64,000 nucleotides of DNA from CALGTL01 sp963579135 (GTDB lineage Bacteria > Chloroflexota > Dehalococcoidia > Lucifugimonadales > Australimonadaceae): the NCBI GenBank assembly GCA_963579135.1, contig CAUZFB010000001.1, positions 1-64,000 on the forward strand, given 5' to 3'. The translations under genes and the position numbers were made by a program. Positions 52,295 through 62,325 of the stretch are shown here, one piece after another. The notes below the pieces were generated by a model. The model was not told where the DNA came from, ran no database searches, and saw only the letters and a program-made list of their open reading frames with translations. Numbering within the stretch: position 1 is the stretch's first letter; the number at the start of each line of letters is the position of its first letter.

Positions 52295-53369
52295 ATGTCC
52301 GGCGAGGAACGGCAGGAATCAGCGGACGAGTGTGCAGCGGAATACGGGACGCCCGAGCGTGGGGTGTTCTACGGCTGGGCGATCGTTGCCGTACTCGTTG
52401 TATTCACGGCGCGGGGAGTGGGGCTGGCGGGGGCGAATATCGCGGTGTTCATCGAGCCGATGACGCGTGAGCAGGGGTGGAGTCGTGTGGCGTTCGGGTG
52501 GGCACAGATGGCACGGCTGGAGACGGTGATCATCGCGGGGCCCGTGTTTGGGCGGGTGATCGATAGGTACGGTCCCCAGGTGCCAGTGGCGATTGCGGGA
52601 GTGGTGATCTTCTATCCGCTGTCGCAGTTCGCGATCGACTCGATAGGTTGGCGTGACGCGTGCCTGGTACTCGGAATCGCGGGAGCAGTGGTGATCGGAC
52701 CACTGTCGCTACTCGTGCTCCAGCGACAATCGGTAGACATAGGGATGCTACCGGATGGCGATGCTGTGGCGGCAGCGGAGGACGCAGGGGCTAGGATACC
52801 AGTGGCGGTGGAGGTTTCGTGGACATAGGGCGAGGCGGGGACCAGCCCAACGTTCTGGGTGCTGGTGCTTGGGTTTATGTTGTTCACCTATAGGTGGCCG
52901 ACGATCACGATATTCCACGTACCGTACTTCATTGAGCGAGGGCTGGATCCGACGTTGATGGCATTCGCTGTTGCGACGGACGCTGTGGTGGCGATCGTGG
53001 TGAGCGCGCTACTGGGCAGGCTGAGCGATCGAGTAGCATCTCGATACATATTGGTATTGGCTGCGACGGGATTGCTGATGAGTGCGGGCTCATTGCTGGT
53101 GGTCGATGGCGTTCTGTTTCTATTTATCGCGATGGGGTCAGGTTCCAGACGCGGCATGTGGCGCAGAGTGTGATGTGGGCCCATTACTACGGGCGTGGGC
53201 CTCTAGGGAAGAACAGGGGGCTGACACTTCCGCTAAGGTTCGCTCTAGGAGCGGCGGCTTTCCCCTGACGGGAATGATCCACGACGTGACGGGTACGTAC
53301 ACGCCAGCGTGGGTCGTTGCGGGTGTGGCGTTGGTCAGCATTCCTCCGCCAACGAAGCACCACGGCTAG
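52295..53369 (+). pseudogene. Decayed MFS transporter
   Basis: A 12-helix transporter frame starting MSGEERQESADECAA is broken by an in-frame TAG at 52826-52828 (SWT-stop-GEAGTSPTF, then WVLVLGFML continues in the same frame), a frameshift near 53134-53150 (MGSGSRRGMWRRV vs GVRFQTRHVAQSV) and another near 53266. The downstream pieces WAHYYGRGPLGKNRG and LTGMIHDVTGTYTP are family-like. Not a working gene. Confidence 0.8.
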
Positions 53370-53504
53370 GATGTCCCACCACATCGGTACCGAATCGTAA
53401 CTGTCCTGCAACCGGGTTCAGTCTTGTTCTCTTTATATATAGTTTAAGTACAAATAGAAACCCTGATATGCTTTCTCGAAAGCTACAAAGAACGGAGGAA
53501 CCCT

Positions 53505-53951
53505 ATGGCAGGAGCCGACACTCAACTGCACCGATCAATGACTGTTTTGGAAATGGGACACCGGGTTCGCCAAGAGCTGAACGCCAAGGCCACGAGTGCT
53601 GCAGGCCTGACCCTGAACCAGGCACTCGTACTCTCAGAGGTCATTGTTGCCAACGGGCGCTCAACGGTTTCTGAGCTCGCAACGACGCTAGGACGCGCCG
53701 TCCACACGCTGACTTCAGCGGTGAATGGGCTCGAACGCAAGAAGATGGTGGTCCGCCAGAGGATCAAGGGCGAGGACCGCAGAATCATCCGTATCGCGTC
53801 GACTCAGAAGGGCACCGAGGCGCTTGCAGCGTTTCGTGAGTCCATCGAGAGCGTGATCGACGTGGTCCGCTCCGGGCCGTTTGACGCTGCGCCTACCAAG
53901 GACGTGCAGCACGCGACAACGGCGATGATTCGCCTGCTGACTGACCCATAA
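53505..53951 (+). CDS. MarR-family transcriptional regulator, 148 aa
   Basis: Winged helix with recognition helix region STVSELATTLGRAVHTLTSAV and wing VRQRIKGEDRRIIRI. GGAGG is 6 nt before the ATG. The neighbouring decayed MFS gene may have been its target. The upstream 50 bp is markedly AT-rich, a likely promoter/operator site. Confidence 0.87.
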   Translation: MAGADTQLHRSMTVLEMGHRVRQELNAKATSAAGLTLNQALVLSEVIVANGRSTVSELATTLGRAVHTLTSAVNGLERKKMVVRQRIKGEDRRIIRIASTQKGTEALAAFRESIESVIDVVRSGPFDAAPTKDVQHATTAMIRLLTDP

Positions 53952-53980
53952 ATACCCGATAGCAACATCGAGAGTAAGAA

Positions 53981-54011
53981 GAACGGGCCACGCTTGAAGC
54001 ATGGCCCGTTC
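53981..54011. terminator. Terminator after the MarR gene
   Basis: 10-bp stem GAACGGGCCA/TGGCCCGTTC with an inner GCT/AGC pairing, followed by GTTTG. Confidence 0.75.
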
Positions 54012-54604
54012 GTTTGATTGCGGTATCGGCGGCTAAGGAGCGTCCTTCCTCCCACTGCTTGGTCAGGGTGGTGCATGACGCTGAGACTGATGCCGAGCTG
54101 GCGGAGGAGGGCGATGACGGCTCGGGTGGTGTACGTCAGGCGCGAGGCGACGGTAGGGAATCCGGGAGTCCTTGACAAGCCAATTCCTCCTGTGCGTTGA
54201 GAGAACTCCTTCATGTCCAGCGTGACCTGGAGGCCAGGGAGAATCATTTCGTACGCGGTCCAGCAGGTCACCCCGTCCTGATCACAATCAATCTCACCGA
54301 TGCTTTCTAGGGCAAGGGGGGGGGGGGGCACCCTGCGATACGTTCAGCACGAATCTCGCCATCCATAGCGTCTGCGCCACTAGTGACGTCCCGCTGCTGA
54401 AGTGAGCCAACCGTCGTATCTTTGGCGTCCATTTTCGACCGGACGCGGTACCTCCGGGTGATGAACATCACAGCCACGACGAGGACAGCTATGAGGAGGC
54501 GGCTTCCATGAAATGAGCAGTATTGCTCTATAGCGTAATATCGTCGACTTTAATAACGCCCACGAGGCAGCGCGGCGGTAGGTGCATGGGGAAGAGTGGG
54601 CAAA
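54012..54604. other. Decayed or frameshifted locus with a 13-G run
   Basis: No intact gene. On the minus strand, one frame encodes a membrane helix (LLIAVLVVAVMFITRRYRV) and soluble segment up to the C-run, then stops; the next frame continues (LALESIGEIDCDQDGVTCW). One extra C would join them. No start codon is visible before the helix, so this is probably a remnant, or a phase-variable gene with an error in assembly. Confidence 0.45.
54316..54328. repeat. Homopolymer tract of 13 G
   Basis: GGGGGGGGGGGGG, far longer than expected by chance at this composition. It divides two reading frames (see 54012-54604). Confidence 0.9.
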
Positions 54605-54681
54605 TGGTGGGCCACCCAAGAATCGAACTTGGGACCTCAGTCTTATCAGGACTGCGCTCTAACCGACTGAGCTAGTGGCCC
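54605..54681 (-). tRNA. tRNA-Ile(GAT)
   Basis: 77 nt with encoded CCA. Acceptor GGGCCAC/GTGGCCC, anticodon stem CAGTC/GACTG with loop CTGATAA (anticodon GAT), T arm CCAAG-TTCGATT-CTTGG. Downstream of 16S on the same strand but with its own promoter. Confidence 0.96.
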
Positions 54682-54693
54682 ACGCAGGAACAG

Positions 54694-54723
54694 ATTATAC
54701 ATCCCGTGCGGGGGGGGAAGTCA
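54694..54723 (-). promoter_or_regulatory. Promoter of tRNA-Ile
   Basis: Perfect -10 TATAAT (54694-54699), weak -35 TGACTT with an 18-bp spacer; the -10 ends 13 nt before the tRNA 5' end. Confidence 0.65.
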
Positions 54724-54750
54724 GAGGCCCAGCCTAATTGGCTGGGCCTC
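54724..54750 (-). terminator. Hairpin downstream of the 16S rRNA
   Basis: Perfect 11-bp stem GAGGCCCAGCC/GGCTGGGCCTC with loop TAATT between the 16S 3' processing arm and the tRNA. The minus-strand run after it is CTGACTTCCCC rather than T-rich. Confidence 0.65.
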
Positions 54751-54782
54751 GCGTGCTTTAGCGAGTGAATAGTGGAAGGAAA
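54751..54782 (-). repeat. 16S rRNA processing stem, 3' arm
   Basis: Pairs with the 5' arm at 56494-56524: 28 of 31 positions match, including an unbroken 19-bp stretch. Such stems flank pre-16S rRNA for RNase III. Confidence 0.8.
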
Positions 54783-54933
54783 GAGACGCCGATAGGAAGT
54801 CGCTCGCGGTCCTTCCGAAGAAGGGCTAAAGAGTGAGGTTCTTGTCGGACGAGGGAGCAGAACTCTACCAATCGTCCAACGCCAACCGAACTCCACGAAC
54901 GAACCGACCTAGGATTCCCCGAAGGGAACTCCC

Positions 54934-56440
<1,507 letters not shown>

Positions 56441-56493
56441 AATAAAAAGAATCTCGAAAGATTCATAACGTTCAAAATTGAACGAAGGCGCCT

Positions 56494-56524
56494 TTTCCTT
56501 CCACTATTCACTTGTTAAAGTACG
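56494..56524 (-). repeat. 16S rRNA processing stem, 5' arm
   Basis: Complement of 54751-54782 across the whole 16S gene. Small hairpins (GTTCAA/TTGAAC and GAATC/GATTC) lie between it and the mature 5' end. Confidence 0.8.
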
Positions 56525-56586
56525 GGTTGTGAGTGCTCTGCTGTAACGCAGGCACTGCGCCCCACTGCGGGGCGGGTAACTCCAAT

Positions 56587-56615
56587 ACTTTACAGGACGA
56601 CAGGAATCGCGTCAA
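56587..56615 (-). promoter_or_regulatory. Promoter of the 16S rRNA gene
   Basis: -35 TTGACG (56610-56615) and -10 TAAAGT (56587-56592) with a 17-bp spacer, in the gap after tmk. A GCCCC/GGGGC hairpin follows in the leader. Confidence 0.75.
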
Positions 56616-56654
56616 TGGTCAAACTGGCAGGACGTGAGGGCCATGAGAAGCCGC

Positions 56655-57278
56655 CTACGTGGCGAGCAAGCCTTGGACGCGTTCCCAGATGGTTTCGTGC
56701 ACGACATCGGCCTTTTCCGCGGCATCCACGGTCATCCAGCGTTCAGGATTGCGTTTCGCGAGGCGGCGAAAGCCAGCTTTGACCCGGCGGTGAAAGGTCA
56801 AGGCTTCATCTTCGAATCGGCGGCCTCCGTCTTCCTCACGGCCTAGCGTGCGGTCAAGGGTCACGTTCAACGGCGCGTCCAACAGAAAGGTGACGTCGGG
56901 GATGAGCCCAGCGGAAGCCACATCGTTGGCGGCGCGGACGTGGGCCACGGGTAATCCACGCCCGTAGCCTTGGTAGACGGTCGTCGAATCGGCATAGCGA
57001 TCGAGCACGACATGGGTGCCAGAGGCGAGGGTCGGCTTGATCACGGTGCGCACCAGTTCTGCGCGCGCGGCGGCGAACAACAGCAGCTCTGCCTCAAAAG
57101 TGAGTGGCTGGTCTTCGGCCTTGAGCCAGGTACGGAGATAGTCACCGAGGGGGGTGCCTCCCGGCTCTCGTAGTGCCAACACTGTTCGACCAGTCTGCCC
57201 CAAGCGATCCACCAAGAGTCGCACTTGGGTGGTCTTGCCGGTGCCCTCCCCGCCTTCAAAGGTTATGAACAGTGCCAA
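56655..57278 (-). CDS. tmk: Thymidylate kinase, 207 aa
   Basis: Phosphorylates dTMP to dTDP. P-loop FEGGEGTGKTTQ (Gly-rich, 9-16), the DR motif LDRYADST, and the LID region RTLGREEDGGRRFEDE. TTG at 57278 is preceded by GAGG at 6 nt. Last gene of the pdxS-pdxT-GNAT-R3H-tmk operon. Confidence 0.95.
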   Translation of the reverse strand: MALFITFEGGEGTGKTTQVRLLVDRLGQTGRTVLALREPGGTPLGDYLRTWLKAEDQPLTFEAELLLFAAARAELVRTVIKPTLASGTHVVLDRYADSTTVYQGYGRGLPVAHVRAANDVASAGLIPDVTFLLDAPLNVTLDRTLGREEDGGRRFEDEALTFHRRVKAGFRRLAKRNPERWMTVDAAEKADVVHETIWERVQGLLAT

Positions 57279-57286
57279 CGAGTGCC

Positions 57287-58924
57287 TCAGCTTCGACCGA
57301 TGCGGCGGATGGTGACACGCCGGGCGGGCTCGCGTCCGACGCTGTAGGAGCGCAATTTGGATTGCTCCGCTATCTGGTGCTGGACGCGACGGACGAAGGA
57401 GCTCTGCGGTTGGAGTTCGACGCGATCGGAGTCACCGGTGAGGATGCGCTCAACACCGTCCTCAGCCTCGTTCGTGCCTGCTTCGATCGAGGCGCCTGAG
57501 CGGTCGCCCTCCCCTTCAGCAATTTGGTACAGGAAGCCGACGATCTGGCCAGGGGTGTTTTTGCGCAGGACGAAGATGGGCACGCCTTTCTCCTCGGCGG
57601 CCTGGAGCACGCCGGGGCGGCGTCTGAAGTGCGCTTTGGTGGTGAGCACCATGTCGGCTTCGGCGACGCTGTCGGCGACTGCGACGTTGATCCCAGCATC
57701 CGCGGCAGCCTGGTGTAGCCGTTCACGACTGACGCCGAACGGGTGCACGCGCTTCGCGGGAGGAGCCGCAGTGGCAATCTCCAGCGGCTCATCGAGGAGC
57801 AGATCGTCGTCGCGCTCAAAGGGAACAGGGCGCTCGGAAGGCATGGTTCGCTCGGAGCGAATCTTGCGCGTGGGGACTTCGTTGAACGGGGCGACTTCAA
57901 ACTCGGGGGCACCTGCTGGGCGCTGGCGGCTCTTGCGCACGACGCCTGACGGGTCCAGCTCACGGATCTCGGGGCTGACCGGTCGTCCACGGAGGACTGC
58001 GTCAACGGTGCGCGCGACCTCCTCATGGACGGCGACGCGGTCCCAACTCTGGATCTCAGCCAAGACATTAAAAGTGGGCGGAGCTTTACGCTCCAGGATG
58101 GTTTTCTGAGTGCGCCGGCGCCGGGCTTCTTCGTCCCCGAGCGTGACTGTCTGAACCCCGCCGACGAGGTCAGAGAGGGTGGGGTTCATGAGAAGGTTTT
58201 CGAGAGTGTTGCCGTGGGCCGTTGCGATGAGCTGGACGCCTCGTTCGGCAATGGTCCGGGCGGCGGCGGCTTCAAGTTCCGTTCCCATCTCGTCAACGAC
58301 GATGACTTGGGGCATGTGGTTCTCCACCGCTTCGATCATGACAGAGTGTTGGAGGCTAGGAGTCCGCACCTGCATGCGCCGAGCTTTGCCAATGGCCGGA
58401 TGAGGGATGTCGCCGTCTCCGGCGATCTCGTTGGAGGTGTCGACGATGACGACGCGCTTGCCGCTTTCGGCAAGCACACGCGCTAACTCACGCAGGACGG
58501 TGGTCTTGCCAACGCCAGGCCTGCCGACGAGCAGGACGCTCTTACCCGAAAGGGCGAGGTCTTCGACGACTCGGGCGCTGCCTTGGACGGCTCGTCCCAC
58601 ACGGCAGGTAAGGCCGATGACTGCGCCGCCTCGATTCCTGATGGCGGAGATACGGTGGAGCGTTCTCTCGATACCCGAGCGATTGTCATCACCGAAGGGG
58701 CTGATGCGCTCGATGATGTACTGGAGGTCGCCGGCAACCACTTCCTGGTCACCCAGGTAGACGTCGCCGTCAAAGAATCGTGCTTGGGGGAGTCTGCCTA
58801 GATCGAGGACAATCTCAAGCAGCCCTTCTGCGGGGCCGTCTGGGCCGAGGGCCTCGGTGATGCTCGGGGGTAGAACACTCAGGAGCGCTTGCAGCTCGCC
58901 GTTATCTGTCAGCCAGTCTTTGAT
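57287..58924 (-). CDS. R3H-domain AAA ATPase (SpoIIIAA-like), 545 aa
   Basis: ATPase with Walker A GRPGVGKTT and Walker B IVVDEMG, the family insertion RMQVRTPSLQHSVMIEAV, a linker, and a C-terminal R3H single-strand nucleic-acid-binding domain (RRVQHQIAEQSKLRSYSVG). The frame is open to a start before 58741: GLLEIVLDLGRLPQARFFDGD is family N-terminus. No ATG, GTG or TTG exists between the upstream stop and this block, so the start is a rare ATC at 58924 with GGAGGTGGG upstream, or CTG. Overlapping the GNAT gene end by near contact. Confidence 0.85.
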   Translation of the reverse strand: MKDWLTDNGELQALLSVLPPSITEALGPDGPAEGLLEIVLDLGRLPQARFFDGDVYLGDQEVVAGDLQYIIERISPFGDDNRSGIERTLHRISAIRNRGGAVIGLTCRVGRAVQGSARVVEDLALSGKSVLLVGRPGVGKTTVLRELARVLAESGKRVVIVDTSNEIAGDGDIPHPAIGKARRMQVRTPSLQHSVMIEAVENHMPQVIVVDEMGTELEAAAARTIAERGVQLIATAHGNTLENLLMNPTLSDLVGGVQTVTLGDEEARRRRTQKTILERKAPPTFNVLAEIQSWDRVAVHEEVARTVDAVLRGRPVSPEIRELDPSGVVRKSRQRPAGAPEFEVAPFNEVPTRKIRSERTMPSERPVPFERDDDLLLDEPLEIATAAPPAKRVHPFGVSRERLHQAAADAGINVAVADSVAEADMVLTTKAHFRRRPGVLQAAEEKGVPIFVLRKNTPGQIVGFLYQIAEGEGDRSGASIEAGTNEAEDGVERILTGDSDRVELQPQSSFVRRVQHQIAEQSKLRSYSVGREPARRVTIRRIGRS

Positions 58925-58942
58925 CTCCCACCTCCATAATCC

Positions 58943-59863
58943 TTATGCCCGTGCTGGTGCCAATCTTGGTTCTCTGACAGGTGTCGCAACGACCCGTGCC
59001 ATTACCGCATAGCTGCTCGAATGTTGCCATCCTCGTTCAATCAATACTCGCCTGAGAGCGGGTTGATAATCGGGGACGATCCAGGATGGGTGCCGGTGCC
59101 CCCAGGCTAGCTGTGCGACGTAGGAGGCGAAGAGCGAGACGCGCTCAGATTCATCGGGATGGAGGATAGCGTCGACGACCACCGATGCGCGGTACTGGTC
59201 GAGCCTGAACCAACCACGGATCTGTTCTTGGTGAATCCAGACATATTCACGCACGCGCCCAAGGCCCTGCTCGTGAGCATCGTGCCACTGACCGAGGGTC
59301 AGGCCAATCATGGCGCGGGCGGCTGTAGGGAGAGTGGAGTTGTACAGCCGGAAGATGTCGTAGTCGTCGGCCGGAAGCGGTGGCCGGACGTTCAGGGACG
59401 GCCCGTGGAGATCACTGGCCATAGGCCGTGCGAGCGTGAACACGTCTTCTGCGTAGGCCCTACGGAAGCCGGAGCGTTCCGCGAGCTGCTGCGCTGCGCC
59501 GCCGAGGGGGACGCGTAGGAATAGGCGCTCGCCACGCTGGGAAGCGACGAAGCCTACGGAGCGTTCGAGGAGGTCGGTGAGCGCGGTACTGGCGCCAACG
59601 ACGGCGAATAGGTGGGCAATCTCCCAGGCTTTCGGGCCACAGCGTGGCCGGAGTACGGCGAGCGCATCGAGGCGTATGTTGCGTTCGGATGCGAGATGGT
59701 GCTCCTGCGTACGGAGGGCAAGGCTCCAGCGAGCGAGCTGGAGCGGCGAAAGCCGATGGGGACTACCCGACATCTCGTCACGCGTGGTGACGAGATCCTG
59801 GGCCGCGAGGCGTCCGGGAAGGAGTTGCAGCGGCACGTCGGTCAACCGCAACTCACGGATCAT
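58943..59863 (-). CDS. GNAT-like acetyltransferase family protein, 306 aa
   Basis: Two tandem GNAT-like halves are suggested: MIRELRLTDVPLQLLPGRL with LFAVVGASTALTDLLERSVGFVA, then NVRPPLPADDYDIFRLYN and WGHRHPSWIVPDYQ. The acetyl-CoA loop is not canonical, so activity is uncertain. Its start overlaps the pdxT stop (ATGA) and its stop is 18 bp before the R3H ATPase start, so it is part of the operon. Confidence 0.7.
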   Translation of the reverse strand: MIRELRLTDVPLQLLPGRLAAQDLVTTRDEMSGSPHRLSPLQLARWSLALRTQEHHLASERNIRLDALAVLRPRCGPKAWEIAHLFAVVGASTALTDLLERSVGFVASQRGERLFLRVPLGGAAQQLAERSGFRRAYAEDVFTLARPMASDLHGPSLNVRPPLPADDYDIFRLYNSTLPTAARAMIGLTLGQWHDAHEQGLGRVREYVWIHQEQIRGWFRLDQYRASVVVDAILHPDESERVSLFASYVAQLAWGHRHPSWIVPDYQPALRRVLIERGWQHSSSYAVMARVVATPVREPRLAPARA

Positions 59864-60450
59864 CGCGCGGCCACCTCGGGTGCCATGGTCAGGAAGAATC
59901 CATGGAGGCGGTCGTCAATGGTGAGTTCGGGATGGAAGGCTGTCACCAGCAGGTTGCGCTCTCTGGCGGCGACAATGATACCGTCGTCCAGGCTGGCAAG
60001 CACTTCTACGGAAGATCCCACCTCTAGAATCTTGGGTGCGCGGATGAACAGAGCGTGGTACAGTCCGCCGTCGACGCCCACGACGTCAATCTCGGTCTCG
60101 AACGAATCTACCTGGCGGCCGAAGCCATTACGTTGGACGACGATATCCATAATCCCGAGAGGTTCGGGGCGATGCTCCAGCAGGCGAGCAGCGAGCAGAA
60201 TGAGGCCGGCGCAGGTGCCCCAGACGGGCTTGCCCGAACGAGCGAATGCTCTGAGGGGCTCGCGCAGGCCGTAGATATCCATGAGCTTCGCCATGGACGT
60301 GCTCTCCCCGCCGGGCATGATAAGGGAGTCAACCGAGGCGAGTTGGGCTTCGGTGCGAACTTCTCGCGTGTCAGCGCCAAGGCGGCGCAGCGATGCGATG
60401 TGCTCTTCAAAGTCACCTTGGAGCGCCAGCACTCCGATAAGTGGGCTCAC
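59860..60450 (-). CDS. pdxT: Pyridoxal 5'-phosphate synthase glutaminase, 196 aa
   Basis: Class I glutaminase that feeds ammonia to PdxS. GVLALQGDFEEH, PGGES (46-50), nucleophile Cys80 in WGTCAGL, and the His-Glu pair in TAFHPELT. GTG at 60450 with GAGG 8 nt upstream, 1 bp after the pdxS stop. Confidence 0.95.
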   Translation of the reverse strand: MSPLIGVLALQGDFEEHIASLRRLGADTREVRTEAQLASVDSLIMPGGESTSMAKLMDIYGLREPLRAFARSGKPVWGTCAGLILLAARLLEHRPEPLGIMDIVVQRNGFGRQVDSFETEIDVVGVDGGLYHALFIRAPKILEVGSSVEVLASLDDGIIVAARERNLLVTAFHPELTIDDRLHGFFLTMAPEVAAR

Positions 60451-60451
60451 G

Positions 60452-61366
60452 CTACCAACCTCGTGTGGCGAGTAGCTCCTCGGTGCCAATCGAGCGAGCA
60501 CTGATTCCGACCATCGCTTCGCCAAGTCCTCGCGAGGCCTCGGCGACTGCGGCCGGGTCATCGTAGTGAGTGACGGCCTTGACGATGGCTTTGGCGCGCA
60601 GGCTGGCTTCTTCGGTGGTGGCGGACCGGTTGGCGGCTTTGAAGACGCCGGAACCGACGAATACGCCGTCGGCGCCGAGGTGCATCATAAGCGCGGCGTC
60701 TGCGGGTGTTGCGACACCACCGGCGGCGAAGTTGACAACAGGCATGCGACCGAGGGTTTTGACCTGGCGGAGGAGATCGAGCGAGGCGCCAATGTCCTTC
60801 GCGAACGCGGAAAGCTCATCATCGCCCATGCCCTGGACGCGGCGCATCTGCTTCATGACGGTGCGCATGTGGCGAACGGCCTCAACAACATCCCCGGTGC
60901 CAGCTTCCCCTTTAGTGCGAATCATGGCCGCGCCCTCACCGATGCGGCGGAGCGCTTCGCCGAGGTCGCGGCAACCACAGACGAAGGGGACTCTAAAGTC
61001 GTGCTTCCAGACGTGGTGCTCTTCGTCAGCGGGAGTGAGCACCTCTGACTCATCGATATAATCGACACCGATCGCCTCCAAGATGCGGGCCTCGACGAAG
61101 TGGCCGATGCGCACCTTTGCCATGACGGGGATGGTGACGGCGTCTTTAATCTCTTCGATCATGCTAGGGTCGGACATGCGGGCGACACCGCCGTCCGCTC
61201 GGATGTCAGCCGGAACACGTTCGAGGGCCATAACGGAGCAGGCACCGGCATCTTCGGCGATCTTGGCCTGCTCTGCATTGACGACATCCATGATGACGCC
61301 ACCTTTGAGCATCTGAGCCAAGCCCGTCTTCACCTGATAGGTGCCGGTTTCCTTGTCCGTCGCCAT
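60452..61366 (-). CDS. pdxS: Pyridoxal 5'-phosphate synthase subunit PdxS, 304 aa
   Basis: TIM-barrel enzyme that builds PLP from ribose 5-phosphate, glyceraldehyde 3-phosphate and ammonia. Two catalytic lysines are K84 (VMAKVRIGHFVEA) and K152 (MIRTKGEAGTG). AGGTG lies 6 nt before the ATG at 61366; the longer frame to 61435 has no site. First gene of the operon. Confidence 0.96.
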   Translation of the reverse strand: MATDKETGTYQVKTGLAQMLKGGVIMDVVNAEQAKIAEDAGACSVMALERVPADIRADGGVARMSDPSMIEEIKDAVTIPVMAKVRIGHFVEARILEAIGVDYIDESEVLTPADEEHHVWKHDFRVPFVCGCRDLGEALRRIGEGAAMIRTKGEAGTGDVVEAVRHMRTVMKQMRRVQGMGDDELSAFAKDIGASLDLLRQVKTLGRMPVVNFAAGGVATPADAALMMHLGADGVFVGSGVFKAANRSATTEEASLRAKAIVKAVTHYDDPAAVAEASRGLGEAMVGISARSIGTEELLATRGW

Positions 61367-61585
61367 GCATTTCACCTGCGCATTCTGGGTTGCTAACGTC
61401 ACGATGAGTATAAGCGTGCGCGGAGGCGAAGCCAACGGCGAGAAGCAAAACTCTCGCCTTGATCGACGCTAGAGACTCGGCGAACGCTAGGAAGGGCCCT
61501 GCAGGTGGAGGGAACCAGTCAACCGCACTCGCTTAATATGCTCGTGAGTTATGGTCAACAGATCCACGTCATCCGGAGGAAGCTC

Positions 61586-62218
61586 ATGATCTACGATCTG
61601 CGCACGTACACGCTCAAGCCTCGATCGGTCCCGGCGGTCCTCAAGCTGTTTGAGGAGGCGATACCGACCCGAGAGAAGTACTCGCGGTTGGGCGCGTTCT
61701 TCCACACGGAGATCGGACCACTGAACCAGATCGTCCACATCTGGCCGTACGAAGACGCCAGCGAGATGCAGCGGGTGCGTGGAGAGGCATCGGCCGATCC
61801 CAGCGGGATGTGGCCGCCAAAGGGCCTGACGCCCCACATGGCGATCCAGTCTTCAGAGCTGATCCAGCCTGCGCCGTTCATGGAGGATTGGACGGGCCCG
61901 CAGAAGTTGGGCGAGCTATACGAGCTACGCATCTACGACCTAGTGCCAGGGACGCGCGGCGAGGTTCTGAAGGCCTGGTCGTCGAAGATAGACGGCCGCA
62001 GGGAGTACTCGCCACTGGCGGGTTGCTGGCTGAGCGCGGGCGTCGGTGGTCTAGGCAACAAGCTCTACCACCTCTGGGCGTACGACAACTTCGAGCACCG
62101 CGCTCGGGTGCGCGCAGAAACGACTGCTGCGGGCGTATGGCCTTCTGACGACGGGAGCAACTACCTGAGACAGGAGAACAAGCTGCTGGTTCCTGCTAGC
62201 TTTTCGCCATTGCACTAG
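61586..62218 (+). CDS. NIPSNAP-family protein, 210 aa
   Basis: Two tandem NIPSNAP/dimeric alpha-beta barrel repeats, each starting with an IYDLRTYTL-like strand (MIYDLRTYTLKPRSVPA and YELRIYDLVPGTRGEV) and ending in a HIWPYEDASEM / HLWAYDNFEHR block. Function in bacteria is unclear; several sit in catabolic clusters. CCGGAGGA lies 5 nt before the ATG at 61586. Confidence 0.87.
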   Translation: MIYDLRTYTLKPRSVPAVLKLFEEAIPTREKYSRLGAFFHTEIGPLNQIVHIWPYEDASEMQRVRGEASADPSGMWPPKGLTPHMAIQSSELIQPAPFMEDWTGPQKLGELYELRIYDLVPGTRGEVLKAWSSKIDGRREYSPLAGCWLSAGVGGLGNKLYHLWAYDNFEHRARVRAETTAAGVWPSDDGSNYLRQENKLLVPASFSPLH

Positions 62219-62325
62219 AGCCCTTACGTCAGAACACCGGGGGCACCAACGTTAGACCCTCGGCCTCAACCAGCCGCCGGAGAGTACCTATCAGTACCGA
62301 GTCCGAAACAGCCAAACCGGGAGCA

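Noticed and set aside
52826..52828. In-frame TAG in the MFS gene as possible recoding (pyrrolysine or suppression)
   Set aside because: The same gene has further frameshifts, so decay is the simpler reading.
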